Translations under genes and position numbers: made by a program | Shown: piece after piece, positions 1 through 8,825 of the stretch | Layout: every line of letters begins with the position of its first letter | Position numbering within the stretch: the first letter of the stretch is position 1 | Notes under the pieces: model-generated | Database searches by the model: none | What the model was told of the DNA's origin: nothing | Seen by the model: only the letters and a program-made list of their open reading frames with translations | NCBI GenBank assembly: GCA_963769845.1 | Contig: CAVYNL010000020.1 | Location: forward strand, 13,574-77,573 | Length of the DNA: 64,000 nucleotides | Source: JBGQMW01 sp963769845 | GTDB taxonomy: Archaea > Thermoproteota > Bathyarchaeia > Bathyarchaeales > Bathycorpusculaceae | Reading direction: 5' to 3'

Positions 1-950
1 TCTGATAATTCTAGATATAACGTTTGGGTGTGTGTGTTTGGGGGTAAAGTTTTATCCCAAAACAAAACTAGTCCGTCAGATGCTGAAGCTTTTGTTCTCT
101 TTAGCGCGCGCGTCTGTTTCAGTTCAGCTATAACTTTCCGCAAAACCAAAACGCTGCCTTTCCGCGCGCTTGTTGACAGGCATGGGGACCGGAACTTTTC
201 ACCCGTGAAAAGAGTAGGGGGCCTTCAATTTCAGGCGGTAGGACAGCTCGCAAAATTGTGGTAGCCCGTCCTTTTTCCGGTTACGAAGGGCTTCAAGCAT
301 GATGCTCGGGGGGTTGGCTGTATCTAGGTTGCGGTTGGAGGTGATTGGAACATTGGGCAAGGCGGTCCAGCCGAGTCTGATACCGGATGTCCAGAAGGCG
401 CGGGGTTCCCGTTGACAGTCGTGGCCAGAAGCTTCCAACAGTGACGGGGTGGAGAGTGTAGGCTCTTTTTGTCTGTTCGTTTCAGTCTCAAAAAATAGAG
501 GGGGGTAGAGTAACGTTGAGGGCTTCTGCACCTGACAACGTTCTGGTATCCCGTCGTATTTGCCAACGGTGAAAAAAGACGGGGTATGCCTGATATGATG
601 TGGCTCTAGGGTCGCGTATTTTTGCGGAAGCCCGTCAGTTTCTACATCTGCGGAGAGCGTTGAAGTAATCACTCAGAATATGTGACATAGAGGAAAGCCC
701 CAACAAATTGGTTGAAAGGCATCGTCAGATGGAGAGACAGAGAGACTGTCCTTTCTCTAACCTTTTTTTGATGCAACTGAAGCCCAAAGAGAAGGCTGAG
801 CACGCACGCACAGAGGAAGGCTAAAAATATGCTTACATCTCAAGACTGTCCCCAAACCCGAAAACAAGAATTATGACCATTTTACACCAATTTCGGGCAA
901 GGCAGCGCGCAAGTGGTTCACGAAAATTCCGAGCAGACTATGTTCTATGG
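1..950. other. Intergenic region without a convincing gene
   Basis: I see no reading frame here with a recognisable domain or a good ribosome binding site. The longest frame (minus strand, about 199-672) is rich in Pro, Ser, His and Arg and resembles nothing I know. A perfect 8-bp hairpin, arms CTTTTCAC/GTGAAAAG, lies near 196-213. Alternating GC tracts occur near 104-114 and 161-166. The edge may hold the end of a gene outside the window. Confidence 0.4.
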
Positions 951-1559
951 TTAACGCCTGGGTTTTTCTGCTGATCGGATTCTGCCGACTGTTACGAGAA
1001 TCTTGTCCTCCTTGGCGAAGGTGGAGATGCCATAGTCGTTCATGTTCAAATGGTAGAAATGATATATGTTTTCAGGTAGCTCCACAATGGTTGTCTTCTC
1101 TCCTCTTCTCAACTGAACCTTGGTTTCCAGGAGGGAACTTTCTTGCCACCTTTTCTCGCGATCGGCTGATATGCCAAGAGTCAACCTGTCCAGGGCATAT
1201 AGGAACGCATGATCACTCCAACAGCCATTGCTCACGAACTCGGTAGGAACGGTGATGATGCGTTCAGATGGCGTTGGTAGATCAACGGCAGGTTGCCGAC
1301 CATGCTTTTCTTTGGTCTTCGTCGGAACAATGAGCTTCAAAGACCTGCCGCCTAAGAAGGCACGCGTATACGAAATCAAACCGTTCTTTAACAGTCTCTC
1401 GACGCTCTTCTGAACACGGCCAATAGACCAGTCCATTTCCTGAGCAATCTGATACAATGACAAGGCGCCAGGTCTTTCACGTATGAAGCTGAGCAAGGCT
1501 TCATCAGTCTGTTCTGCCTGCTTCTTTCGCGTTTCCTTGACAGTCTCTTGGAGATTCAC
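951..1559 (-). CDS. Winged-helix DNA-binding protein with unknown C-terminal half
   Basis: The protein has 202 aa. Residues about 15-75 form a winged-helix-like region: a short helix, a helix pair around IAQEMDWSIGRVQKSVERLL, then a wing ending in a GGRSLKLIV strand, as in archaeal transcription regulators. The C-terminal half (about 90-200) is basic and mixed alpha/beta, and I do not recognise it. The GTG start at 1559 is supported by GGTGA five bases upstream on the minus strand. It is divergent from the L7Ae operon. The target is unknown, and the DNA-binding role is inferred from the fold pattern only. Confidence 0.65.
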   Translation of the reverse strand: MNLQETVKETRKKQAEQTDEALLSFIRERPGALSLYQIAQEMDWSIGRVQKSVERLLKNGLISYTRAFLGGRSLKLIVPTKTKEKHGRQPAVDLPTPSERIITVPTEFVSNGCWSDHAFLYALDRLTLGISADREKRWQESSLLETKVQLRRGEKTTIVELPENIYHFYHLNMNDYGISTFAKEDKILVTVGRIRSAEKPRR

Positions 1560-1746
1560 TTATCTCACCAATCAGATAATATTATCTCACAGACACTTAA
1601 AGCTTGCTTCTCCCACGAGACGCCATAACGTGAACCCTATAAACGTAATACCTCCATCGTTGATCATGAACCCAAATGAGCACCGCAACATACCCATCAC
1701 CCTTACGCCGCCTAACCTCAACAATGAAATGAGCGCGCGCCAAGGT

Positions 1747-1766
1747 CGAAACCTTCATAAAGAAGG
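1747..1766 (+). promoter_or_regulatory. BRE/TATA promoter of the L7Ae operon
   Basis: A purine-rich BRE-like CGAAACC is followed by CTTCATAAAG, a good archaeal TATA box. It sits about 40 bases before the L7Ae start, which puts transcription initiation near 1783 and leaves a short leader. Confidence 0.5.
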
Positions 1767-1803
1767 ATTGTTGATTAGACTGTGCATTTGAAGGGTGAGG
1801 CCT

Positions 1804-2184
1804 ATGTCTAAACCATTCTATGTTAAGTTTGAGGTTTCTAAGGAATTGGCAGATGCCGCCTATGAGGCCCTGCAAATAGCTGCAAAATCAGGTGCAGTTA
1901 GAAAAGGTACAAACGAGACGACCAAAGCCATCGAAAGAGCTCAAGCAAAGCTTGTGGTGATAGCTGAGGATGTTCAGCCACCTGAAGTGGTGGCTCACTT
2001 GCCGTTGCTTTGCGAGGAGAGAAAGATTCCGTACATGTTTGTTCCTAACAAGGAAAAGATAGGCAGTGCCATAGGAATCGATGTTCCTGCTGGTGCAGCC
2101 GCCATAGTGAAGGAAGGAGACGCCGCGGGGCTCGTTAAGGAAATTGTCGCAAGGGTGGAGCAGGCCAGACGAGGAACTAAGTGA
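1804..2184 (+). CDS. rpl7ae: Ribosomal protein L7Ae
   Basis: L7Ae/L30e-fold protein of about 126 aa. It binds kink-turns in 23S rRNA and is also a core protein of archaeal C/D and H/ACA guide RNPs and RNase P. The sequence shows the family hallmarks: RKGTNETTKAIERAQAKLVVIAEDVQPPE in the first half (the kink-turn-binding NET/ER region), then HLPLLCEERKIPY, then the GSAIGIDVPAGAAAI core. I prefer ATG at 1804 over the in-frame GTG at 1795 because GGTGAGG at 1794-1800 then acts as the ribosome binding site. It overlaps the next gene in a TGATG junction, so the two are translationally coupled. Confidence 0.95.
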   Translation: MSKPFYVKFEVSKELADAAYEALQIAAKSGAVRKGTNETTKAIERAQAKLVVIAEDVQPPEVVAHLPLLCEERKIPYMFVPNKEKIGSAIGIDVPAGAAAIVKEGDAAGLVKEIVARVEQARRGTK

Positions 2185-2423
2185 TGAGCAAAGAAGAGAA
2201 AGCTGAGAGAGCGTCTGAAAGCGCGGAACTCACTCCGGCAGAAGTGATTCAGGTAATCGGTCGCACGGGGGTCACAGGCGAAATCTCGCAGGTGAGAGTA
2301 CGTATCTTAGAAGGCAAAGATAAGGGGCGAATAATATCGCGAAATGTCAAAGGACCAGTGCGTGTTCAAGACCTTTTGATGCTTAGAGAAACGGAAAGAG
2401 AAGCAAGGAAAATCAACAGATAA
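2184..2423 (+). CDS. rps28e: Ribosomal protein S28e
   Basis: Small-subunit OB-fold protein of about 79 aa. The diagnostic parts are VIGRTGVTGEISQVRVRILEG, then the KGRIISRNVKGPVR turn, then the conserved C-terminal DLLMLRETEREAR. The start is probably ATG 2184, overlapping the L7Ae stop; GTG 2181 is the alternative. It lies between L7Ae and L24e, the usual archaeal order. Confidence 0.95.
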   Translation: MSKEEKAERASESAELTPAEVIQVIGRTGVTGEISQVRVRILEGKDKGRIISRNVKGPVRVQDLLMLRETEREARKINR

Positions 2424-2449
2424 GCAAGGATCATCAAGAGAGTGATCAT

Positions 2450-2647
2450 GTGCCGAAACCTAGGAAATGCTCATTCTGCGGCAACGACTTTGCAGCCGGC
2501 ACAGGAATGATGTACGTCAAGAATGACGGCTCTATCTTTTGGTTCTGCTCAAGCAAGTGCAGAAAGAGCTCTCTTTTTCTGAGAAGGGACGCTCGCAAAC
2601 TCAAGTGGACAACCTATTTCGGAAAAGAAGAAAAAGGCAAAGCCTGA
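2450..2647 (+). CDS. rpl24e: Ribosomal protein L24e
   Basis: Zinc-ribbon large-subunit protein of 65 aa. Cys residues in CSFCG and FCSSKCRKS form the C-x2-C...C-x3-C zinc site, followed by the conserved LRRDARKLKWT. Start is GTG 2450. It is the last gene of the L7Ae-S28e-L24e operon. A T-rich stretch just downstream (about 2660-2678) may terminate transcription. Confidence 0.95.
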   Translation: MPKPRKCSFCGNDFAAGTGMMYVKNDGSIFWFCSSKCRKSSLFLRRDARKLKWTTYFGKEEKGKA

Positions 2648-2721
2648 TTGCTCACAACCCTTTTTCTGATTTACAAGTCGCATAATTCCTACGTGTTTAC
2701 TTGTTCTCCAAAAGAAAAGTT

Positions 2722-2800
2722 TGGTAGCGGGGAGTAGATTTGAACTACTGATCTCTGGGTTATGAGCCCAGCGGGTTAATCCTGGCTACCCCACCCCGCT
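2722..2800 (-). tRNA. Initiator tRNA-Met (CAU)
   Basis: A complete cloverleaf with a 7-bp acceptor stem (AGCGGGG/CCCCGCT), GGGT/ACCC D stem, CTGGG/CCCAG anticodon stem with loop CTCATAA, 5-bp T stem and an encoded CCA. The A1-U72 pair and the three consecutive G-C pairs next to the anticodon loop are initiator features, so this is the start tRNA rather than elongator Met. It has no intron. Confidence 0.93.
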
Positions 2801-2942
2801 ATATCTTAGACCAAGCCTCGGAACAGGGTTGATTTTTCCAAGCTGCTAGCACACTGTAATTGAAACATACTGAATTAAGGCTTTCGATGGAAGTTGGTTT
2901 CAAGAAAAAGGAACCGGTGACGGTTCAGAACTTAGCAAGTTG

Positions 2943-3075
2943 CCGGGGGCTGCCGGCCTTGCGTCAATCGCGCCTTAGGACGCCGATGAAAACTCAGACC
3001 GGGACCCAGAGAACCCAAGCGAGTCAGAGAGCTCGAATCAACGAGATCATGCCAAGCTAGTCGGCAGCCCGTGCG
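2943..3075 (-). ncRNA. Candidate structured RNA closed by a 9-bp stem
   Basis: GGGCTGCCG near 2946-2954 is an exact reverse complement of CGGCAGCCC at 3062-3070. It closes a domain of about 125 nt with further inner pairings (for example GCGTC/GACGC and CTCG/CGAG hairpins). On the minus strand a TATA-like A/T block (3088-3109, preceded by AAACC) ends about 20-25 bases before the stem, as expected for a short RNA gene. It does not match the conserved cores of 5S, SRP or RNase P RNA that I know. The strand is inferred from the promoter only. Confidence 0.35.
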
Positions 3076-3193
3076 TATCTATATCTGTAATATTAATATT
3101 TAATAAAGGTTTTCCCCAACAAGTACAACAAGAATACTAGTCAGTCTGCTGCCATTGGTAGTGTCTACGCGCTCCCTGCCTAGGCGACCTTGC

Positions 3194-4492
3194 TTATCGC
3201 GTTCTCTTGAGGTTTTCTTCGAGGTCGACTACTCTGTATTCGGCTTCGTGTGGATGTTGAAGGTTCTCGTATATTTGTAATGTTTGTTCTGCCGCTTCTT
3301 TCCACGTGAAGTATTGGAGCACTCTTTTTCTTCCATTTTGTCCCCATCTCAAGGCTCTTTCGGGGTCTGACAGAACTTCTTTGATGCCCCATGCTATGTC
3401 TGACGGATTTCCACCGTCTACGTGTATACCGTTTTGATCTGGACCTGAGGGGATAACCTGTTCTCGAAAGCCTACAACCCCTGCTGCCCCTACTATTATT
3501 GGTTTTTCCATTGACATGGCTTCCAGACTGACTATGCCGAAGGGTTCGTATGTGGAAGGGAAGATGCAGATGTCTGCTGCTGCGTAGTGGAGTATGCGTT
3601 CTTTTTCGGGTACGAATTCGAATTTGCATTTTACGTTGTTGTTTATGGCGAGTCTGTTCGCGGTTTCGATTATGTCGTTCTGTTGTTCGCCTTTTCCAAG
3701 GATTACGAGTTTGGCGTTTGGATATTCCGCAAGAACCATGGGCATTGCTTGAACAAGGTTCGTGACGCCTTTGACCCATGTGAGTCTACCTAGAAAGAGG
3801 ATCATTTTTTCGTCTGGTTTTATGCCGTACCTACTGCGTATGGCTTCTGCGTCTTCTTTCTTGCAGCCGTTGGGACTGTAACGCTTAGGGTCAACGCCGT
3901 TCCAGACTACACTTATTTTCGATTTGGGCCAGCCGTGTCTAGTTAGGTCTTCATGCATCGCGTGGCTTACGGTTATGATCTTGTCCACTTTGTGGGCTGT
4001 TGCCCATTCGAGATGAGATACGACTTCTGATCCTGGTCCGCCGGCTCGTCCCCATTCTGTGCTGTGCACGTGGAAAGCCACAGGGGTTCTCGTTTCGTTC
4101 TTGACCATGAGACCAGAAATGCTGCTGAGCCAGTCGTGAACGCAAACGACGTCATAGTTTAAGCCTTCTTTTTTGAGCATGCTGTTGATGAATTTTGTTG
4201 CGCTCAGGATGTTGTAGATGAATATGTCGTTGAACATTCGGATGTTTGTTCCCCATTTCTTGAGGTCGTCGACGACGAACATCGGGAAGACGTTGCTAGC
4301 ATCAGCGATCAGGGGCCTGTGAACTTCGACACCCTTCAGTATTTCCCTGGTTTTCAGGTTACCTGGGTTAAGTGTGAAGACTGTTACGTCGTTGCCCATT
4401 GCCACATATTCGCGTGTTATGTATTCCGCGTAAGTGCCTAAGCCTCCGACGAGTGCTGGAGGATATTCCCATACGAAGAAACCTATTCTCAA
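3194..4492 (-). CDS. GT4-family glycosyltransferase (glycogen-synthase-like)
   Basis: GT-B glycosyltransferase of 432 aa. The N-terminal domain starts with RIGFFVWEYPPALVGGLGTY, including the glycine-rich loop that binds the nucleotide sugar. The C-terminal Rossmann domain contains FLGRLTWVKG, LVILGKG and the retaining-enzyme E-x7-E motif in EPFGIVSLEAM (about residues 316-324). Such enzymes transfer a hexose from a nucleotide sugar to glycan, lipid or protein acceptors. The acceptor here is unknown. Nearby archaellins and surface proteins rich in N-glycosylation sequons make a role in surface glycosylation possible, but this is inference. Confidence 0.88.
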   Translation of the reverse strand: MRIGFFVWEYPPALVGGLGTYAEYITREYVAMGNDVTVFTLNPGNLKTREILKGVEVHRPLIADASNVFPMFVVDDLKKWGTNIRMFNDIFIYNILSATKFINSMLKKEGLNYDVVCVHDWLSSISGLMVKNETRTPVAFHVHSTEWGRAGGPGSEVVSHLEWATAHKVDKIITVSHAMHEDLTRHGWPKSKISVVWNGVDPKRYSPNGCKKEDAEAIRSRYGIKPDEKMILFLGRLTWVKGVTNLVQAMPMVLAEYPNAKLVILGKGEQQNDIIETANRLAINNNVKCKFEFVPEKERILHYAAADICIFPSTYEPFGIVSLEAMSMEKPIIVGAAGVVGFREQVIPSGPDQNGIHVDGGNPSDIAWGIKEVLSDPERALRWGQNGRKRVLQYFTWKEAAEQTLQIYENLQHPHEAEYRVVDLEENLKRTR

Positions 4493-5078
4493 GTGTCAAC
4501 ACCATCTTATTGATGAAGCAGCTGGCTGAACCTGATGTGGAATGGTTGTGTGCCTGTTGCTTCTTCAGGTAAACAGGCGGCGGGAATGGATAAATGGGTT
4601 ATGAATCCAAAGTTTTAATTGCGCAACAAAATTCGAAAAGCTACTTGCCCCTTTTTTGTTCTGTGCGAAGGGTATTCACCGTAAGAGTCGGCTTTTGCAG
4701 CTTGTTTTCAAGTGAGTGGTCGAGAAGGATTCTCCTCGAAAGCTGGTTTTTAACGGGATAGCGCGCGCCTGTGTTTCGATTGACAAATCCTAAATCCTTC
4801 TCATTCACCAATTGATTTCTACAGGGCCCGTCGGTTTGGCGTTCACAAGGGTGTGCCCTCTTAGGGAAAGTCAAGAAGGGTTGCTTGAAAGCGAAAGAAC
4901 TCACGGCGTGTTATAGCAGGTCCAAGCGATTGGGTTCTTGAGCTAGGTCCTGAGAGGCGACACATCTGGCTTGCGTATCTTACAAAGTCACAACGATGGC
5001 GGGGAGCTCTACAAGCGCGAATCCGATTCGCACAAGTGCTTTCATCAGAATTGAACTTCATTGTGTTCTTACTAGCTT
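4493..5078. other. Intergenic region without a clear gene
   Basis: The stretch between the glycosyltransferase start and the next hypothetical gene contains only short frames without ribosome binding sites or recognisable motifs. An alternating GC tract lies at about 4761-4768. It probably holds the glycosyltransferase promoter near its right edge on the minus strand. Confidence 0.35.
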
Positions 5079-5426
5079 TCAGATTATGTACTGCGCCTTT
5101 GCACTTCCATTTGTGAAGTTCTTGAGCCAGTTTTCGCTCATCAGGCACCATTTTGATTTGCCGCCTTCTATGTGAAGGATCAATATGTGGTCTTTGCTGT
5201 CAAGTTTTGTGTACTCAACTAACACATCGTACAAGCTTCGGTTGATTTCTAATTCAAGATCTTGCGGCCTATCATCAGTTGCTCTTCTAGCATGAAAAAT
5301 GGCTCTGTGTCTCTCATCGCCTTCGTGGTAATGAACATTGACGCGGCTTACGAAATAGACCGTGTCGTCGTGGCTCAGAATGACATTTCGTGCCTTCTCC
5401 GACTTGACTTCCGTATCGCAGTTCAT
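5079..5426 (-). CDS. Hypothetical protein, about 115 aa
   Basis: I do not recognise this protein. It is moderately acidic, with alternating hydrophobic strands (TVYFVSRVNVHYHEGDE, DLELEINRSLYDVLVEYT, DHILILHIEGG) that suggest a small alpha/beta domain. I prefer ATG 5426 because GAGGAG lies just upstream; an in-frame GTG at 5450 would add eight residues. Normal-looking composition and a continuous frame support coding, but there is no family assignment and no operon partner. Confidence 0.45.
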   Translation of the reverse strand: MNCDTEVKSEKARNVILSHDDTVYFVSRVNVHYHEGDERHRAIFHARRATDDRPQDLELEINRSLYDVLVEYTKLDSKDHILILHIEGGKSKWCLMSENWLKNFTNGSAKAQYII

Positions 5427-5760
5427 GGTCTCCTCAACTCGGCTCCTCACATGGGGAACAGAATCCTTGAAGGCAGTTAAGCAATCTTCCAGTTGCGGGA
5501 ATATGCCGCAATTCGACTGAGCCGCCTCCAGAAGGTAGAGGATTGCAGTTATTCGACCCAGTCAGTGTGTCTGGTGCAGGATCGTATATTTCAATCGAGG
5601 TTGTCTACCGTAGGTAAGCTATTTCTATTGGACCTGTACCCGACTTTCCCGTACATGTGAATATGTATTCTTGATTCAGATTCGAAGGTCATAAGCATAA
5701 AATATATACTGCATCAGAATTGTGGCTCCAGCTTCGACTCTGACAACAGGTGAATGATAT
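5427..5760. other. Intergenic region upstream of the TrmB-like gene
   Basis: No gene is seen. The AT-rich run near 5693-5709 (CATAAAATATATACT) resembles a TATA box and lies about 55 bases before the TrmB-like gene at 5761, so it probably carries that gene's promoter. Confidence 0.4.
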
Positions 5761-6708
5761 ATGGAACTTTCTATGGAAGAGCCCGGCGGTCTGGTAAAGA
5801 TCTACGATGAGAAGAATGAGGTATGGAAATTCGTCAAGAAAGACCGTGGGCTCAACAAGCAGTTGACGATGGTCGAGGATACTCTTTCGCGTTTTGGCCT
5901 TTTGAAGAATGAGATCAGGGTCTACGTTTACCTTGCCAGGGTTGGGGAGAAAAAAGCCGGCGAAATTGCCGAAGCAATTGCCCTTCATCGGACCGAAACT
6001 TACAGAATATTGCGTGATTTGGAGAAGAGAGGCATCGTTTTCTCGGCTTTCCATAAACCGCTCAAGTTCACGGCTGTGCCTTTGGAGAAGGCAATAGACT
6101 TGTTGATAGATGTCCAGAAAATGAAAATCATGCTTCTTGAGAAAGAGAAAGCAGGGCTCGTGGACCTTTGGCGTTCTTTGCCGCAGCCGAAAGTTGAAAA
6201 CCATAGGAAAGAAATATTCCAAATACTTGAGGGTGGGCAGCAATTGATCTTGAAAGCAAAAGAACTTCTGGAAATAACAAAGGATGAGATTCAAATATTC
6301 GCTCCTGGAGAATATTTGGCTCAGCTTTACCACAGTGACTTCATGGATGACTTGAAGCGACACGCGGGCAAGTTCAACATTACTTTGTTGACTGATAACT
6401 CGCTGAAGAGCAGGTTTTTCATATCAAAGATGAACTGGACAAACGACAAATGCCGTGTAGTGGACGTCAAGAATATTCCCTGCTTCATTATTTCAGACAG
6501 AAGCGAATTGTTGATTGCGGTACAGGAAACTGGTGAAACTGAGAATGCTCTTGACAAAAAGAAAGCCAAGATGGTTGCGCTTTGGACTAACTACAGCGCT
6601 TTCGTTGAAGCTTTACTGATGCTGTTCTCAAAACTGCATGAAGCCGGCAGGAAATTCGAAGAGATTCAACTCAAAGTGTCCGATAAGCTCTTCGAATCTG
6701 CACCGTAA
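5761..6708 (+). CDS. TrmB-family transcriptional regulator
   Basis: The protein has 315 aa. Residues about 42-95 form a winged helix-turn-helix of TrmB type, with LSRFGLLKNEIRVYVYLA, GEIAEAIALHRTETYRIL and LEKRGIV in order. A helical linker follows, then a C-terminal region of about 200 aa that in TrmB proteins binds an effector. Here it has a phospholipase-D-like shape (DEIQIFAPGEYL, FNITLLTDNS, PCFIISDRSELLI). It lies directly upstream of, and in the same direction as, the archaellin cluster, so it is a candidate regulator of motility. That link rests on position only. The sugar ligand typical of TrmB is not proven. Confidence 0.8.
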   Translation: MELSMEEPGGLVKIYDEKNEVWKFVKKDRGLNKQLTMVEDTLSRFGLLKNEIRVYVYLARVGEKKAGEIAEAIALHRTETYRILRDLEKRGIVFSAFHKPLKFTAVPLEKAIDLLIDVQKMKIMLLEKEKAGLVDLWRSLPQPKVENHRKEIFQILEGGQQLILKAKELLEITKDEIQIFAPGEYLAQLYHSDFMDDLKRHAGKFNITLLTDNSLKSRFFISKMNWTNDKCRVVDVKNIPCFIISDRSELLIAVQETGETENALDKKKAKMVALWTNYSAFVEALLMLFSKLHEAGRKFEEIQLKVSDKLFESAP

Positions 6709-7032
6709 AGATCAACTATTTCTCGCATTCTTTGATATTTTCTCGTGAGGCTCAAATGCTGAGTCGGAATGGCATGGCATTTTGTGACTTTTCGCGTCAC
6801 ACAATGTATGATGAGTCTCTCGATGCGTCGCGATGCTTCGGGCTGTTTTTGCGCAGAAGCCAAGTTGTCAGTTCTTCGCAACTCTTTGGTGTACTCTTGT
6901 TGTTCGCTGAGATGAGAAACTTTATTAAGTCGTAAGATGCACGATTATGCGCTTGAGACACCAGAGAACAAACAACGATGCACTTCCATCTCGTGCGCGG
7001 TTGGAAGGCACGAGCTAGTCAGGCGAGTTGCT
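6709..7032 (+). promoter_or_regulatory. Leader and promoter region of the first archaellin gene
   Basis: There is no gene here. AACTTTATTAAG at about 6919-6930 is a good TATA candidate and would give a transcript with a leader of roughly 80 bases before the archaellin ATG at 7033. In-frame upstream codons exist from 6937, but they would put a non-signal extension before the class III signal peptide. Confidence 0.4.
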
Positions 7033-7671
7033 ATGAACAGATTCATACGATCTATTTGTAAGAACAAGCGAGGTATCGTGGGTATCGAGGCTGCAATAGT
7101 GCTGATCGCCTTCGTCGTTATTGCTGCAGCGTTGGCCTATGTTGTGATAAACATGGGTTTCTACTCTGCTCAGAAGGCGAAGTCAACGATCGACAAGGGT
7201 ATTCAGGAGGCTACGAGCGCTCTTGAACTCGACGGCTTCATCACAGCTAAAGCAGACGCTGATGCCAAAGTTACTTATTTGGCAGTTCCCATGAAGCTGG
7301 CTGTGGGCCAAGAGGAAGTTGACTTGGCTAGGAACACTATCGTCGTTGCAGTTGAGGGAGGAAACTTTTCGCTTGCAAACATATACAGCGGTAGCGCTAC
7401 GTCAAATGAGGAATCAGTCGCTCATCTTATGGAAGCCGTGACCGGTGCGCCTAATGCTTCCTGCTTCATCTACAACAGTGATGTCAGTACAAGTACGGTT
7501 CTTAAGCAGAATGCCAAGGCATACCTCATCATCAACTTGGGCGATTCATATTCGCTGCCTGCTTACAGCAAGGTGAAGATTGAGATTAGAACCAGTCGTG
7601 GAGCAGCTTTGATGATACAACGGGAGATACCAGGCGGTCTGCCGACCGACAGACTTATCGACCTTGGCTAG
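7033..7671 (+). CDS. Archaellin, type A, copy 1
   Basis: Major filament protein of the archaellum, about 212 aa. The N-terminus has a class III signal peptide: a short basic leader, then KNKRG cut before IVGIEAAIVLIAF, followed by a hydrophobic helix that packs the filament core. The C-terminal beta domain contains several N-x-S/T sequons (NFS, NAS). I chose ATG 7033 because it leaves a 14-residue leader like the paralogues. The earlier in-frame ATG at 6937 would add 32 odd residues. Its 5' half is nearly identical to the fourth gene of the cluster. A preflagellin peptidase is needed for maturation and is not encoded in this window. Confidence 0.9.
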   Translation: MNRFIRSICKNKRGIVGIEAAIVLIAFVVIAAALAYVVINMGFYSAQKAKSTIDKGIQEATSALELDGFITAKADADAKVTYLAVPMKLAVGQEEVDLARNTIVVAVEGGNFSLANIYSGSATSNEESVAHLMEAVTGAPNASCFIYNSDVSTSTVLKQNAKAYLIINLGDSYSLPAYSKVKIEIRTSRGAALMIQREIPGGLPTDRLIDLG

Positions 7672-8071
7672 AATGATTGAGACGTCAGTAGATCGCGTGG
7701 CGTTCACGGAATTGTGCGCGCCTCCTTCGTATTTCACCACAAGAAGCAATATTCTCTTTTTCATTCGTGGCACTCCAACATTTCCACAAACTGAAAGCTG
7801 TACCTGTCATGTTCTCGATCTCCTGTTTCACTCGTCATGCGAGTCTGTGAAAGTAGCGGGGTTTCATCAAGCGCTTCTTGATGTTTTTGGGAGACTTGCC
7901 ATTGTGGCTTATGAAGACAGTCGCTCACTCAGCAGAGAGGGTCCGATTGAAGAAGACTGGAACATGCCTGTCAGTTTCTGTTTTTTGTCTGATGCAAGTG
8001 TGACGTACAGAATATTATAACTAAATATTCTGGATATGGAGTGCAGATAAAGGTCAAGACTGGGAAATGAA
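7672..8071. other. Spacer between archaellin genes 1 and 2
   Basis: About 400 bases without a convincing gene. Apart from the palindromic promoter at 8008-8032, I see no structure that explains this unusually long spacer in an archaellin array. Confidence 0.4.
8008..8032 (+). promoter_or_regulatory. Palindromic TATA region of archaellin gene 2
   Basis: A perfect 9-bp inverted repeat, CAGAATATT/AATATTCTG, with a 7-base spacer. The AT-rich centre reads as a TATA element, about 50 bases before the ATG at 8072. A matching layout (7-bp arms, 7-base spacer, different sequence) precedes archaellin gene 3. Confidence 0.45.
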
Positions 8072-8710
8072 ATGAGGAGAACGTTGAGAAGGTTCTTGAA
8101 GCAAAAGCGCGGTATGGTAGGCATCGAGGCTGCTATCGTTTTGATTGCTTTCGTGATCGTTGCAGCGGCATTCAGCTTCATGGTCGTTAACATGGGTCTT
8201 TTTGCAACGCAGAGAGGCAGAGAGACTATTCAGGAAGGAATCTTAGAGGCTAGTAGTCCGTTGCTGCTGGATGGGACTACATATCTCAGAGGAGTGTCAG
8301 GGCAGAAAGTGGATGCCGTTGTGGTACCGCTGAAGACTATGGGAACTGGCTATGTGGCGATGGCTCGGAATTCAACTCAGATGACTTTGAGGGTGGGAAC
8401 TCACACTGCAATAGCTAACATGTATGGTGGGATAAACACGACCGACCCGCAGGACAAGTCGCTTGACCAATTAGTAGCGGCATTAGGTAGCAATACTAAC
8501 TCGACGCTTTTCATAGGCAACAGCAACGGTGACACTTCGCTTCACTATGGTGAAAAAGGTTTCTTGGTTGTTAACCTTGCCCCTAGCGATCAAGCTTCAG
8601 AAGGGGAACACGTTTTCATCGAGATTAGACCTGAGAAGGGTGCACCGCTCTCTGTAGAGTTCATTGTTCCGCCAGAGCTAGTCATTGGATGGCTGACCGT
8701 AGGAGTCTAG
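8072..8710 (+). CDS. Archaellin, type B, copy 1
   Basis: Archaellin of 212 aa with signal peptide MRRTLRRFLKQKRG, cleavage expected before MVGIEAAIVLIAFVIVAAA, then the filament-core helix. The beta domain ends in IEIRPEKGAPLSVEFIVPP, the usual C-terminal archaellin pattern. Several sequons are present (NST, NTT, NTN region). It is a different subtype from gene 1, with FSFMVVNMGLFATQRGRETIQ in place of the type A sequence. It is intact and serves as the reference for the frameshifted copy next to it. Confidence 0.92.
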   Translation: MRRTLRRFLKQKRGMVGIEAAIVLIAFVIVAAAFSFMVVNMGLFATQRGRETIQEGILEASSPLLLDGTTYLRGVSGQKVDAVVVPLKTMGTGYVAMARNSTQMTLRVGTHTAIANMYGGINTTDPQDKSLDQLVAALGSNTNSTLFIGNSNGDTSLHYGEKGFLVVNLAPSDQASEGEHVFIEIRPEKGAPLSVEFIVPPELVIGWLTVGV

Positions 8711-8775
8711 GCAGTGTAGTGTTCCTTATTTCTTTCTTCTTGGCTGCTTCCTGTTTGTCGAGCGCGTGACGCACA

Positions 8776-8796
8776 GACTATTATATCGCAATAGTC
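8776..8796 (+). promoter_or_regulatory. Palindromic TATA region of archaellin gene 3
   Basis: GACTATT and AATAGTC form a perfect 7-bp inverted repeat around ATATCGC. The centre lies about 40 bases before ATG 8826, consistent with a core promoter that a dimeric regulator might also bind. Confidence 0.4.
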
Positions 8797-8825
8797 AATA
8801 TACAGACCGCGCAGGTGAAAATGAA

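Noticed and set aside
199..672. 157-aa minus-strand frame at the left edge
   Set aside because: Rich in Pro, Ser, His and Arg, no ribosome binding site, no recognisable domain, and overlapping frames are equally open. Probably noncoding.
2860..3060. 66-aa plus-strand frame after tRNA-Met
   Set aside because: It overlaps a region with strong base pairing and has no protein-like pattern, so a structured RNA explains it better.
2943..3075. 5S rRNA, SRP RNA or RNase P RNA at this position
   Set aside because: The conserved cores of these RNAs (for example the CCGAAC loop of 5S or the GGAAG-AGCA loops of SRP) are absent, so only an unassigned structured RNA is claimed.
4508..4560. Possible C/D box guide RNA (TTGATGA then CTGA)
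   Set aside because: A second box D at the right distance is missing and the flanks do not pair.
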